From positions 2,401,501 to 2,465,500 of the forward strand of contig NC_015977.1 of NCBI RefSeq assembly GCF_000225345.1: 64,000 nt of DNA, in the 5' to 3' direction. Shown piece after piece: positions 17,681 to 26,541 of the stretch. The notes under the pieces were generated by a model. That model ran no database searches and had not been told where the DNA came from. It saw nothing but the letters and a program-made list of their open reading frames with translations. How positions within the stretch are numbered: the stretch's first letter is position 1; every line of letters begins with the position of its first letter. This stretch comes from Roseburia hominis A2-183 (GTDB lineage: Bacteria > Bacillota > Clostridia > Lachnospirales > Lachnospiraceae). Both the position numbers and the translations under genes were made by a program.

Positions 17681-20600
17681 TTATTCCAGCAGCCCCAGAA
17701 AGATTTCTCTCCGCTCCACTTCTTCCGCTTCCTCATTTCCGTCCGCCCTGGCGTGCAGCAGCGGATATTTTGACCCCGTGCGCAGCATCTCCATCACCGA
17801 CGCATAGTTGGCATATTCCGGTGACACCAGAATCATTCCTTTTCCACGCGGCAGTTCCTGCTCCATCAGGCTGCACAGATAGCGGAGGTTTGCTCCGTGA
17901 ACCAGCGGAAACTTCTCCCGGATCTCCTGTAAGCGTTCGTCCGGCTGCTTCCAGCTGCCGTAAACGCCGCGGTAAATCTGCATAAATTCATGCAGCTGTT
18001 CTGTAAAATGCTCCGGAATCTTTCGCCCCGACTCCGCAGCAAGGAACCACAGATATTCCGAGAGCGGCATATACACCGGAACAAAAGCATGTTTCCTCAC
18101 CGCTTCCTCCATATTCTGATTCAGATAAGCGCTATGCAGCACAATCGGATCGCCGGCCAGCAGCAGCTGTCTGTCCTCCGTCACATATACCGCCCACTCC
18201 TGTAAAAGGCTTTTGGTCCACTCCCTGCTCCAGGCATCCGGCGCGGCGGTCTTCTCCCGGAAAGAGGCACGCACCTTTTCCCGCCACTCCTCATCTAGGC
18301 AGTGCCATGCATCCCCGAGTAAGAGCACCTGCCACAAGATATCCGCTTCTTCCGCAAAAAGCAGCTGTTCCAGAAACGGTGTCACAAGATGCGCCCTCTT
18401 TCCGTCCGCATCTAAGACCGCACGCAGGATTTCCGGAACCATTCCGTCCGCCTCCGCACCCTCGGTCTGGAATACCAGAAACTGTTTTTCCTCCCCGTCC
18501 GTCTCCTGCAGCCGGTTTGCAATCTGTCCTGCCGCAGCCGAGAATGTACAGTATTCTTTTGCGGTGCTGTACGCTTTTCCCGCATGAAGATCCTGCGCCG
18601 TGTAATCCGGCAGTACTGCCGTGCGTTTTCCTTTCTGATTCAGGTAAAGTGCCATCCACTCTGTATACACGGACAGCGGCGGCAGATACACCGTCTCCTG
18701 CTGCGGTTCTTTCGTCTCTTTCATGCCTTTCTTCCCGTCCCGAAGCCGCTCGGACAATACGGCTGCCTCCGGCAGTATGGCGCGCTCCGTGCAGTTCTCT
18801 ACATGGGATAAGCTGTTTAAAAACGCCTCGATTCTCGTTATCACTCCCACCTTGGACTGATGCTCGTCCACCTCTATTTTCAGGTACGGCTTGTCCCCCA
18901 TAATTTCCGCAAAAAGGTGGGAGATCATGCCGTCCGGTCCGCAGCCGTGGTTCGTCAGATAGACGGCATACAGATTCGGATGCTCCTTAATGATCTTCGC
19001 TCCCGACAGAATGTGCTGCGCAAATGGCCAGTACAAATTTGGATAATGACCGGACAAATCCACATCATGTCCTTTCAGATGGGAAAGTGTCAACACTCTG
19101 CACCCTCTCTTTAACAGTTCCCCGGGAATTCCCATATTTAAAACCGGGTCTGACACGCCGTAGTTTCTTGTAATCAGAACGAGCACCTTGTCCTCCGGTT
19201 TCAACTCGTCCAGGATCTGCGCGCCCAGTTTTTCAGAATTCTTCTCACAGCGCACCATCGCCGCCGCGCCCTTCGCGAGCGCCGCCGCACACCGTGCCTT
19301 GTCGCATCCCAGTTCCTGACCCGCTTTGATCATCGCTCCCGCAAGCTGCGGTTTTCCCATATCCAGATCCAGAACCGGGCAGATCAGCTCCACGCCGCGC
19401 TCCGAAAGCCCCAGCACACTTGCGACAATCCGCGGCGCTGTCTGCATATAGACACAGCCGTAATTGTGCGCAACGCCGGAAGTCTCATGCCGGATCGTAT
19501 GGATACACGGGATAAAAATGTAGTCCACCTTTTTTCTCGCAAGCCATTCCATGTGCCCGTGCAGTAATTTTACCGGATAACAGGTCTCCTCCGCCGCCAT
19601 CTCCTGTCCGAGCGCAATGATCTTATCGTCCGTCTCCGGCGACAGCAATACATTAAATCCGAGAGTCTTAAAATACTGGTACGCCATCGGGAAAAATTTA
19701 TAAATCATGAGCGCACGCGGGATTCCCACAGTCTTTTTCCCCGGCAGCAGCGTTCCGTCATAGCCTGCCAGGAACCATTTCTGGCTCTTCCGGTAATTCT
19801 CCTCGTTCCGGATGCTCTCCTTTTGGGATGTACCGCCCTGCTCTTTTGCCGCGAGCGCCGCTCCGTATGCCCCGGTCACATCGTAAAACGGCGTGATGTG
19901 AAGCCGTTCTCCAAACACTTCATAGAAAGCCGCAACGATTCCCTCGTTATGCACGACTCCGCCCTGAAGGCAGATATGTTCTCCCTTGCGCTTATTGCCG
20001 ACTACCCTGTTTAAATAGTTTCTGACAATCGAGCGGCACAGCCCTGCACAGATATCCTCCTTGTCCGTGCCTGCCGCAAGCTCCGCTGCAATCTTGGATT
20101 CCATCAACACGGTGCAGCGCTCTCCCAGATCGATCGGCACATTTGCCTTCAAGGCACTGTTTCCGATCTCCTCCAGCGATACTTCCATGCGGTTCGCCTG
20201 TTCCTCGACGAAGGAGCCCGTGCCCGCCGCACACACTTTGTTCATCTCGAAATCGACAACCTGGCCGTCCCGGATACTGATGTATTTGGAGTCCTGACCG
20301 CCGATCTCAAACACGGTATCCACCTCCGGGCACAGATGGGCAGCCGCGCGCGCCTGCGCCGTGATCTCATCCAACACCGTGCCTGCACCGGTCTTCTCCG
20401 CGATATAGTACCGCCCCGATCCCGTGACACCAATGCCTTCCCACGTGAGTGCTTCCCCGTATTTCTGCTTTAACTGTGCCATTCCCTGCTGCACCGCGCC
20501 GAGAGGATTGCCGCGCGTTCTAAGATACAGATCGTCAATGACGGCTCCGTCCTCCCCCGTCAGCACAAGGTTTGTGCTCGTGGATCCCACGTCAATCCCG

Positions 20601-21523
20601 AGCCAGAGCTTTTCCCCGCCATGTAACGGTCTGGTCCGGTGAAGTGCCTCCTTCTCGTAGTCATATCGCGGCAGCGCCTTTCTTTTTTGCTCCTCATCCG
20701 CCACCTCCCTGCGGACCGGGTGTTTCCAGTCGAAGGCCAGCTTCCCGTGACATGCACAGGCTGCGATTCCGGCAGCAGACACCACAGCTCCCTCTTCCCC
20801 GCAAAGTAGTTCTTCCTCGTTTAATCCGAAGATATCACAGATGGCGAGGCGCACGCCTTCATTATAGACAACGCCTCCCGTCACAAGCACCGGCGGCTGT
20901 ACCGGAAGCTTCCGCACGACCGCAGATTTAAAATTACGGATCACGGCATAGGAAAGTCCGAGCAGAATATCTTCCACCGGCACACCTTCCTGCTGTCTGT
21001 GGATCAGGTCTGTCTTGGCGAACACGCTGCACCGTCCCGCAAGCCGCGGCACACTTTTCGCCCGTCTGACATACTCCGAGTAGGCGGACAGCGGAAGTCC
21101 GAGCCGGTACATCTGATCCTCGAAAAATGCTCCCGTTCCGGCGGCACATTCCCCGTTCATGGCGTAGGAGAGCGTCTCTCTCTCACGGATTCCGGTAAGG
21201 AAGCAGGAATTCTGTGCTCCCATCTCTACGATGCTTCCCGCGTCCGGATAGAGCATTCTCTGTCCTTCCAGAAGGCTGCTGATGCGGTTGATCTGCACTT
21301 TCTTTTGGATCCCCGGATACAAACAGACTGCACCGGGATTGACCGCTGCATACAAAATCCTGTCGCCGCACGATGTCTCCACCTGCCCAAGCATGTCCAC
21401 AAGATTCTGATACAGTTCTCCGCGATGCAGTCTGTAATCTTTATATATGATGTTTTCGCCTTCGACAACAACGATGGAAATACTTCCATTTCCGATGTCG
21501 ATTCCAAGTCCTGCTTTTCTCAT
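17681..21523 (-). CDS. Giant acyl-CoA dehydratase activase (BadF/HgdC-type ATPase, double ASKHA)
   Basis: A 1280-residue protein. It contains two ATPase (ASKHA) modules: the first begins GLGIDIGNGSISIVVVEG and the second, at about residue 315, LWLGIDVGSTSTNLVLTG. Each has the CAAGTG motif whose Cys ligates the [4Fe-4S] cluster in activators of 2-hydroxyacyl-CoA dehydratases (CAAGTGAFFEDQ; CAAGTGSFVEEQ). After about residue 600 comes a region with TVGIPRALMIYKFFP and further Cys, resembling the dehydratase-related half of this family. Family knowledge: such activators use ATP to inject an electron. The start follows TCGGAGGAAAGCA. No dehydratase subunits are adjacent, so its partner is unknown. 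Confidence 0.88.
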   Translation of the reverse strand: MRKAGLGIDIGNGSISIVVVEGENIIYKDYRLHRGELYQNLVDMLGQVETSCGDRILYAAVNPGAVCLYPGIQKKVQINRISSLLEGQRMLYPDAGSIVEMGAQNSCFLTGIRERETLSYAMNGECAAGTGAFFEDQMYRLGLPLSAYSEYVRRAKSVPRLAGRCSVFAKTDLIHRQQEGVPVEDILLGLSYAVIRNFKSAVVRKLPVQPPVLVTGGVVYNEGVRLAICDIFGLNEEELLCGEEGAVVSAAGIAACACHGKLAFDWKHPVRREVADEEQKRKALPRYDYEKEALHRTRPLHGGEKLWLGIDVGSTSTNLVLTGEDGAVIDDLYLRTRGNPLGAVQQGMAQLKQKYGEALTWEGIGVTGSGRYYIAEKTGAGTVLDEITAQARAAAHLCPEVDTVFEIGGQDSKYISIRDGQVVDFEMNKVCAAGTGSFVEEQANRMEVSLEEIGNSALKANVPIDLGERCTVLMESKIAAELAAGTDKEDICAGLCRSIVRNYLNRVVGNKRKGEHICLQGGVVHNEGIVAAFYEVFGERLHITPFYDVTGAYGAALAAKEQGGTSQKESIRNEENYRKSQKWFLAGYDGTLLPGKKTVGIPRALMIYKFFPMAYQYFKTLGFNVLLSPETDDKIIALGQEMAAEETCYPVKLLHGHMEWLARKKVDYIFIPCIHTIRHETSGVAHNYGCVYMQTAPRIVASVLGLSERGVELICPVLDLDMGKPQLAGAMIKAGQELGCDKARCAAALAKGAAAMVRCEKNSEKLGAQILDELKPEDKVLVLITRNYGVSDPVLNMGIPGELLKRGCRVLTLSHLKGHDVDLSGHYPNLYWPFAQHILSGAKIIKEHPNLYAVYLTNHGCGPDGMISHLFAEIMGDKPYLKIEVDEHQSKVGVITRIEAFLNSLSHVENCTERAILPEAAVLSERLRDGKKGMKETKEPQQETVYLPPLSVYTEWMALYLNQKGKRTAVLPDYTAQDLHAGKAYSTAKEYCTFSAAAGQIANRLQETDGEEKQFLVFQTEGAEADGMVPEILRAVLDADGKRAHLVTPFLEQLLFAEEADILWQVLLLGDAWHCLDEEWREKVRASFREKTAAPDAWSREWTKSLLQEWAVYVTEDRQLLLAGDPIVLHSAYLNQNMEEAVRKHAFVPVYMPLSEYLWFLAAESGRKIPEHFTEQLHEFMQIYRGVYGSWKQPDERLQEIREKFPLVHGANLRYLCSLMEQELPRGKGMILVSPEYANYASVMEMLRTGSKYPLLHARADGNEEAEEVERREIFLGLLE

Positions 21524-21553
21524 TGCTTTCCTCCGAAATTGCCTCTTACGCAT

Positions 21554-21589
21554 AGTTAGAATATTCTAACTAAATGTATCACATTGCAA
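21554..21589 (-). promoter_or_regulatory. Activase promoter overlapped by an 18-bp perfect palindrome
   Basis: AGTTAGAATATTCTAACT (21554-21571) is a perfect palindrome 30 bases upstream of the activase ATG. A TTGCAA -35 (21589-21584) stands 17 bases before a GAATAT -10 that falls inside the palindrome. A dimeric repressor bound here would block RNA polymerase. The shape is like MarR-family operators; the regulator is not in the window. Confidence 0.65.
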
Positions 21590-21656
21590 GAGCCGTTTCG
21601 GTTGCAAAAGCAACGGAATCAGTTTTCTATTAGAGAAAGATTCTCAAATAGTTTGA

Positions 21657-22559
21657 TCAGTCTAACTTCAATCCTGCCAGAAGCGAGCCAAGGCTGGTTC
21701 CTGTGGATGTGTGGTCTGTATATGCCTCCAGATCTTCCACGCCTTCGGTATCTACCATCTCCTCTGCCAGCGCCTTCATGGACAGGCTGATCTTATTGTC
21801 GTTGGTATTCAATACCTTTGCCTTGACTTTCTCTCCGACCTTAAGCACTTCGGACGGCTTTCCGATTCTGCGCTCACAGATCTGTGAGATGTGTACCAGT
21901 CCGCTCAGTCCGTTGCCCAGATCAATAAATGCGCCGTACGGCATCAGGCTCTCGACAGTTCCCTCAAGCACGGTTCCCGGCACGATCATAGAGATCTTGT
22001 GATTGCGCTCCTCCGCCTCTGCCTCGAGTGCGACCGCCTTTCCGGAAAGCACGAGCTTTTCGCGCTCCTCATCCACCGTGATGACCCGGACCGGAATCTC
22101 TTTTCCTACCCAGCTCTCCGTATCCTCCACATAAGCGGATGTGATCTGGGATGCCGGAATGAACGCGCGGATCCCCTCAAGATATGCCACAACGCCTGCC
22201 TTCACGCTCTCCTTGATGCGGACGGTTACCGTTGTACCCTCCTCCATCATCTCTTTGAGCTTCTCCCATGCCTGCTCTTCATTGGCTTCCCTGCGTGAGA
22301 GAAGAATGTTGCCTGCGCCGTCGTCTACCCGGATCACGGTCGCCTCGATCGTATCCCCCACATGCACAGCCTCCGCCAGTGAGAAATCCGGATCGCTGCT
22401 CATCTCCTCCGCACTGATAAATCCCGGTGCATAATATTTCAGGTCAAGCGTAACGCCCTCCTCGTTGACATCGATCACCGTGCCGGTTAAAATATCTCCC
22501 TCTCTGATTCTGCGGAAAGAAGCTTCTAACTCCTCCTTGTAATCATCCATTGATTCCAT
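21657..22559 (-). CDS. S1-domain RNA-binding protein (ribosomal S1-like)
   Basis: A 300-residue protein with three S1 (OB-fold) repeats: about residues 20-85 (GDILTGTVIDVNEEGVTLDL), 100-170 (GTTVTVRIKESVKAGVVAYL) and 190-260 (GTVLEGTVESLMPYGAFIDL). The third is the best conserved. Low-GC Firmicutes carry short S1-like proteins of this form in place of the six-domain S1. It starts only 5 bases after the histidine-kinase stop, so it is transcribed with that two-component system. The start at MESMDD has a GGAGG site. Confidence 0.88.
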   Translation of the reverse strand: MESMDDYKEELEASFRRIREGDILTGTVIDVNEEGVTLDLKYYAPGFISAEEMSSDPDFSLAEAVHVGDTIEATVIRVDDGAGNILLSRREANEEQAWEKLKEMMEEGTTVTVRIKESVKAGVVAYLEGIRAFIPASQITSAYVEDTESWVGKEIPVRVITVDEEREKLVLSGKAVALEAEAEERNHKISMIVPGTVLEGTVESLMPYGAFIDLGNGLSGLVHISQICERRIGKPSEVLKVGEKVKAKVLNTNDNKISLSMKALAEEMVDTEGVEDLEAYTDHTSTGTSLGSLLAGLKLD

Positions 22560-22564
22560 GTGTC

Positions 22565-24934
22565 TTAAACCTCCATCTCTTTTTCTACCTGTAGTGTACC
22601 ACATTTCAGTCTGATTACAACCTTGAATAAGTCACCGTCCACCTCGATCGTCAGTTTTCCGCCCTGCGCCTCGGTAAAACTTCTGGCGATGGCAAGCCCC
22701 AATCCTGAGCCCTCAGTACCGCGTGAGGTATCGCCGCGCACGAAGCGCTCCGTGATCTCCTCCGGATCAAAATTCAGTTCCGTTGCCGACATATTTTTGA
22801 TCGTAATCTCCACGAACTCCTCCGGTGCCATCCCGTATTCCTGTACCTGCACGTACACACGGCTCTGCGGCATCGCATATTTCTGGATATTGACAAACAG
22901 ATTTTCAAAGATGCGGAATGTCTTCTGATTGTCAAGCACCACGATCACTTTTTCCTCCGGCACATCCCATCGCAGCACAAGCCCCATCGCCGCAAAGCGC
23001 TCCGTATGCTCCACCGCAACCTGCTTTAACAGATTCACCACATCGACTTCCATCGGATGCAGCACAATATTGTTGCTGGTCGCCTTGCTGACCTCAAAAA
23101 GATCCTCGATCAATATTTTTAACCGCTGGCTCTTTTTATCGAGCGTCTCAATGTATGACCTGCGCTCCTCCTCCGTGATGTCCTCCTTCTTTAACAGTTC
23201 CACGTAGGTTGTGATCGCCGTGAGCGGTGTTTTTAAATCATGGGAAACGTTCGTGATGAGATCCGTTTTCATTCGCTGGCTCTTCACTTCCTCATCCACC
23301 GCCTTCTTAAATCCGTCGCGCACCCTGGAAAGCTCCACCTTCATCGGCTCATATATTCCCAGATCCTCGGTGATCTCCGTGTCCAGATCTCCGTCCGCCA
23401 TCCGGCTTACACTGCGCAGCAGCGCCTGATAATCTCTGCCGATCCTGTCATAATATTTTTTGATAAAACAGAACACAAAGATGGAGTACACGATCAGCGC
23501 GCCGATGCCGAAAAACCACATCATCGAGCAGAGCGACAGCACCGCAAAGTTGATCAGCACGATTTTCCAGATCGTCTTTGTGGATTTTTCTGAAAAATCC
23601 ACATGCGCCACCTCATAGCGGAACGTGTTCCACAATTTTTTCAACCACGGAAAAATCTGATAAATCAGGCTGTACTGTCTGATATATTCCCTGACTCCCA
23701 GGAAAAATACCGGACGCAGTACGCGAAGCGCCGCGTACCAGATGCCATACAAAAACAGGAGCGGGACCATCATCTGTCCAAGCTGTAAGATGGCTCTCCA
23801 GGCATTGTTTCCAAGTAAAACATCCACTCCTTCGCTATAATAGGAATAGCTTCTTATGATATCGTAGAAGTTTTCCTCCATACATGCCATGCAGCAGACG
23901 GCAATCACCGCCACCTCCATGAGATACCATTTCCCCGGGCGTTGCATTGGTATGTCTTCGTTCCAGATGCGCCTGCTCGTCATAAGAAACATCCATCCCG
24001 CCACCGCAGCAAGGCTTACCAGAAACAGAATGCTTCCGCCGGACGCACGGTACACTAACACCACCTGCACCCAGTAATTTGTCATATCCTCATACGGATC
24101 TCCCAAGGAAATCGTATCACTCGTTGATACCGGAAGCCCGAAGATCACCTTAAAGTCCTTCGGTCCCTGCAGCTGCCCTGCTTCCACATATCCGCCCAGC
24201 GACTGTCCCAAAAGATTTTCCCGGTCTACATTCTGAAACGCCTTGATCAGAACGCTGCCGCTGATATTTTCGTCGTACAGCGGTGTCACTTCCAGCGCGC
24301 CCTCTTTGTCAAAGGATAAGCATACGATGTCCGTATAATACTGCTTTATCTTCTCCGTCACAGTTCCATCCACGCATGTCTCGAGCGGCTGATCCGTATT
24401 TTTCACGCAGTCGGCACTGCTTTTGTATACACAGTAATCGATGTTCCAGCTGTCACTCTCAAACTGGCTTTTCCATTCGTCAAACGTAGAGGTTACCGTG
24501 TCCTTTACATACTGGTAATCTTCATCATCCGTCGGCAGATTCAAAAACAGTCCGCCTGCATCTGCCTGCCCGCTCCGCTCCATCTGTTCTACATACAGGA
24601 CATAGCTGCCCTGATAGAGTGTCTGTACCGTATCGTTGTCCACGCTGTCCGAGGACTCGCGCATCATCTCCGCTTTCTGCTGCTCTTTCTGTCTCTCAGC
24701 CGTCCGGTACACCACCGGGAAAAAACACATGGTAATGATCGTGATGAAAATGATTCCCGCGATCGCTATGATAATCCGCTTGCTGCTGTTTACGGCATTG
24801 CTGTTGTTGCTGCTGTTGCCGGCACCATTATTTCTGCTGGCACCACTGTTGCTGCTGGCATCGTTATTTGCGCTGACATTGTTATTGCCGGCACCGTTGT
24901 TTCTATTGTTGTTTTTCAATTTTATATCCAACAC
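22565..24934 (-). CDS. Two-component sensor histidine kinase with Asn-rich N-terminus
   Basis: A 789-residue kinase starting at GTG. Residues 7-50 are an unusual Asn/Ser/Gly-rich cytoplasmic stretch, followed by a transmembrane helix (IIIAIAGIIFITIITMCFF), an extracellular region of ~230 residues, several more helices (about 290-490), a HAMP-like linker, the phospho-acceptor box (SHDLKTPLTAITTY, about residue 565) and an ATPase domain ending GTEGSGLGLAIARS. The response regulator overlaps its start by 32 bases. The signal is unknown. Confidence 0.92.
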   Translation of the reverse strand: MLDIKLKNNNRNNGAGNNNVSANNDASSNSGASRNNGAGNSSNNSNAVNSSKRIIIAIAGIIFITIITMCFFPVVYRTAERQKEQQKAEMMRESSDSVDNDTVQTLYQGSYVLYVEQMERSGQADAGGLFLNLPTDDEDYQYVKDTVTSTFDEWKSQFESDSWNIDYCVYKSSADCVKNTDQPLETCVDGTVTEKIKQYYTDIVCLSFDKEGALEVTPLYDENISGSVLIKAFQNVDRENLLGQSLGGYVEAGQLQGPKDFKVIFGLPVSTSDTISLGDPYEDMTNYWVQVVLVYRASGGSILFLVSLAAVAGWMFLMTSRRIWNEDIPMQRPGKWYLMEVAVIAVCCMACMEENFYDIIRSYSYYSEGVDVLLGNNAWRAILQLGQMMVPLLFLYGIWYAALRVLRPVFFLGVREYIRQYSLIYQIFPWLKKLWNTFRYEVAHVDFSEKSTKTIWKIVLINFAVLSLCSMMWFFGIGALIVYSIFVFCFIKKYYDRIGRDYQALLRSVSRMADGDLDTEITEDLGIYEPMKVELSRVRDGFKKAVDEEVKSQRMKTDLITNVSHDLKTPLTAITTYVELLKKEDITEEERRSYIETLDKKSQRLKILIEDLFEVSKATSNNIVLHPMEVDVVNLLKQVAVEHTERFAAMGLVLRWDVPEEKVIVVLDNQKTFRIFENLFVNIQKYAMPQSRVYVQVQEYGMAPEEFVEITIKNMSATELNFDPEEITERFVRGDTSRGTEGSGLGLAIARSFTEAQGGKLTIEVDGDLFKVVIRLKCGTLQVEKEMEV

Positions 24935-25610
24935 CCCACACCACCTTTAAGTATTTTGGATCTTTCGGGTTGATCTCAATCTTGTCCCGGATATTTCTCA
25001 CATGCACCATAATCGTATCGGTATTGATCGCCTTTTCATTCCACACGCGCTCATAGATCTCGTCCGCCGAATATACACGCCCCGGTGTCCGGATTAAGAG
25101 CGCAAGTATCTTGAACTCAATCGGCGTCATCTTCACCGGTTTTCCATCCACAAACACCTCCACGGTGTCCTCATTCAGTTCCAGTCCTCCGATCACATGA
25201 ATCCGATCATTCTTTTCCTCCTTCGGACTCCTGTTTGCAAACTGCGTATACCGGCGGAGCTGGGAATTGACGCGCGCCATCAGTTCCAACGGTGTAAACG
25301 GCTTGGTCACATAATCATCCGCCCCGATATTTAACCCGATCACCTTGTCGGTCTCCTCTGACTTCGCCGAGAGCATAATGACCGGAAAGTCATATTTTTC
25401 CCGCAGCTTCATGGTCATTGTAACGCCGTCCATGCGCGGCATCATGATGTCGACGATCGCCAGCGAGATCTTCTCCCGCTCCATCACCTCAAGTCCTTCC
25501 ACGCCGTCTGCCGCCTTGAATACGTTGTAATTCTGACTCTTTAAAAAGATTTCAATTCCGTCCCTGATTTCTTTATCATCCTCAACAATTAAAATGTTAT
25601 ATTGTTCCAT
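24903..25610 (-). CDS. OmpR/PhoB-family response regulator
   Basis: A 235-residue regulator. The receiver domain has the acidic pair (VEDDKE), the phospho-acceptor Asp in LAIVDIMMPRMDG, and KPFTPLEL with the conserved Lys. The C-terminal winged helix (PVKMTPIEFKILALLIRTPGRVYS; DTIMVHVRNIRDKI) binds DNA. I use the ATG reading MEQYNI, preceded by AGGAGCGGAAAA. It overlaps the cognate kinase gene by 32 bases and heads an operon that continues into the S1-domain protein. Confidence 0.93.
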   Translation of the reverse strand: MEQYNILIVEDDKEIRDGIEIFLKSQNYNVFKAADGVEGLEVMEREKISLAIVDIMMPRMDGVTMTMKLREKYDFPVIMLSAKSEETDKVIGLNIGADDYVTKPFTPLELMARVNSQLRRYTQFANRSPKEEKNDRIHVIGGLELNEDTVEVFVDGKPVKMTPIEFKILALLIRTPGRVYSADEIYERVWNEKAINTDTIMVHVRNIRDKIEINPKDPKYLKVVWGVGYKIEKQQ

Positions 25611-25769
25611 TTTTCCGCTCCTGCTCTTGTTCTCTTTTCTGCTATCATAACACATCCGCCGCAGAATCACACGCCTCCCCGTGCATTGATTACATTTTAC
25701 CTGATCTGCCGCAAAATTCCCCGCAGAAATACCCGAAAAATTTCTAAAGAATTATTTAGAATTATTATC

Positions 25770-25798
25770 TTGACAACTGCCACTTCGTAGTGTATAGT
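25770..25798 (+). promoter_or_regulatory. Strong promoter of tRNA-Thr
   Basis: TTGACA (25770-25775) and TATAGT (25793-25798) are 17 bases apart and end 30 bases before the tRNA. Confidence 0.8.
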
Positions 25799-25828
25799 AG
25801 TACAAGTGCTGAGGCAACTCACACAGAT

Positions 25829-25901
25829 GCTGCTGTGGCTCAGTCGGTAGAGCGTCGCATTGGTAGTGCGGAGGTCACGGGTCCGATTCCCGTCAGCAGC
25901 T
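25829..25901 (+). tRNA. tRNA-Thr (GGT)
   Basis: The cloverleaf is complete: acceptor GCTGCTG/CAGCAGC, D arm GCTC...GAGC, anticodon stem TCGCA/TGCGG with loop TTGGTAG (anticodon GGT) and T arm ACGGG/CCCGT. The T loop reads TCCGATT, so position 55 is C rather than the near-universal T. No CCA is encoded. It has its own promoter and terminator and stands alone on the plus strand among minus-strand genes. Confidence 0.9.
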
Positions 25902-25914
25902 TCATTGAGAAGAA

Positions 25915-25950
25915 GCGCAAATCCTTGAATGAAAGGGTTTGCGCTTTTTT
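25915..25950 (+). terminator. Intrinsic terminator of tRNA-Thr
   Basis: GCGCAAATCC and GGGTTTGCGC form a 10-bp stem with a 10-base loop, followed by six T residues. Confidence 0.9.
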
Positions 25951-26467
25951 GTGCTATGGTGTTACAGTGTTACGGTATTATGACAAATGTATTGTGATGG
26001 AAGTCTGGATGAGGGGGAATATACGGTTGAGGCGTTAATGCTATCTCGTGTCCAAGGGGGAAGTAGAAAAACTTTTCTCGTCCTGCGGGTCTCAGCGATA
26101 CTTTTTCTATTCTGGGACCCAATTTTTGCTTCTATGCGGGTCTGGTTCGCACTTTTTCTCGTCTCAGACCCGGGTTGCTCTTCCCTTCTGGCATTATGTC
26201 AACCTTTTTCCATTCTTTCCGGGTCTGGCACGCACTTTTTCTGCTCTGGAACTTCGCCTTTCCCTTCTATCAGCCCCGGATTCCAATTTGTTTGACGATT
26301 CTTCACACATTTTTCAACACTGCTTCATACCTTTTTCACATTTATCCGGTATCTTAATCATTGTCAAGAGGAAATCCCCATTGACACAATTTCTTTTTCA
26401 TAATATGGCCGGTAAGTCCCCCACATCTTACCTGCTTCTCCTTCTTTTTATAAAATGATAAACGTAC
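25951..26467. other. Non-coding, pyrimidine-rich gap with degenerate repeats
   Basis: No credible gene is seen; the open frames are low-complexity. Between about 26086 and 26270 a degenerate unit recurs: CGGGTCT at 26086, 26137 and 26220, each followed by a CACTTTTTCT-like run (exact GCACTTTTTCT at 26149-26159 and 26232-26242). The spacing is 51 and then 83 bases. Confidence 0.55.
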
Positions 26468-26497
26468 AAAACGCCTCACCATCCGGTGAGGCGTTTT
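26468..26497. terminator. Bidirectional intrinsic terminator
   Basis: AAAACGCCTCACC and GGTGAGGCGTTTT form a perfect 13-bp stem with a 4-base loop. It ends the PIN-protein transcript on the minus strand and would also stop plus-strand readthrough. Confidence 0.85.
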
Positions 26498-26541
26498 GCG
26501 TATTCCTGTTGAATACCCAGATTCTGTCAACTTCTCCTTTA

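Noticed and set aside
25987..26458. Plus-strand frames of 102 and 136 codons after tRNA-Thr
   Set aside because: Phe/Ser/Leu-rich translations of pyrimidine-rich repeats, no ribosome site, overlapping frames.
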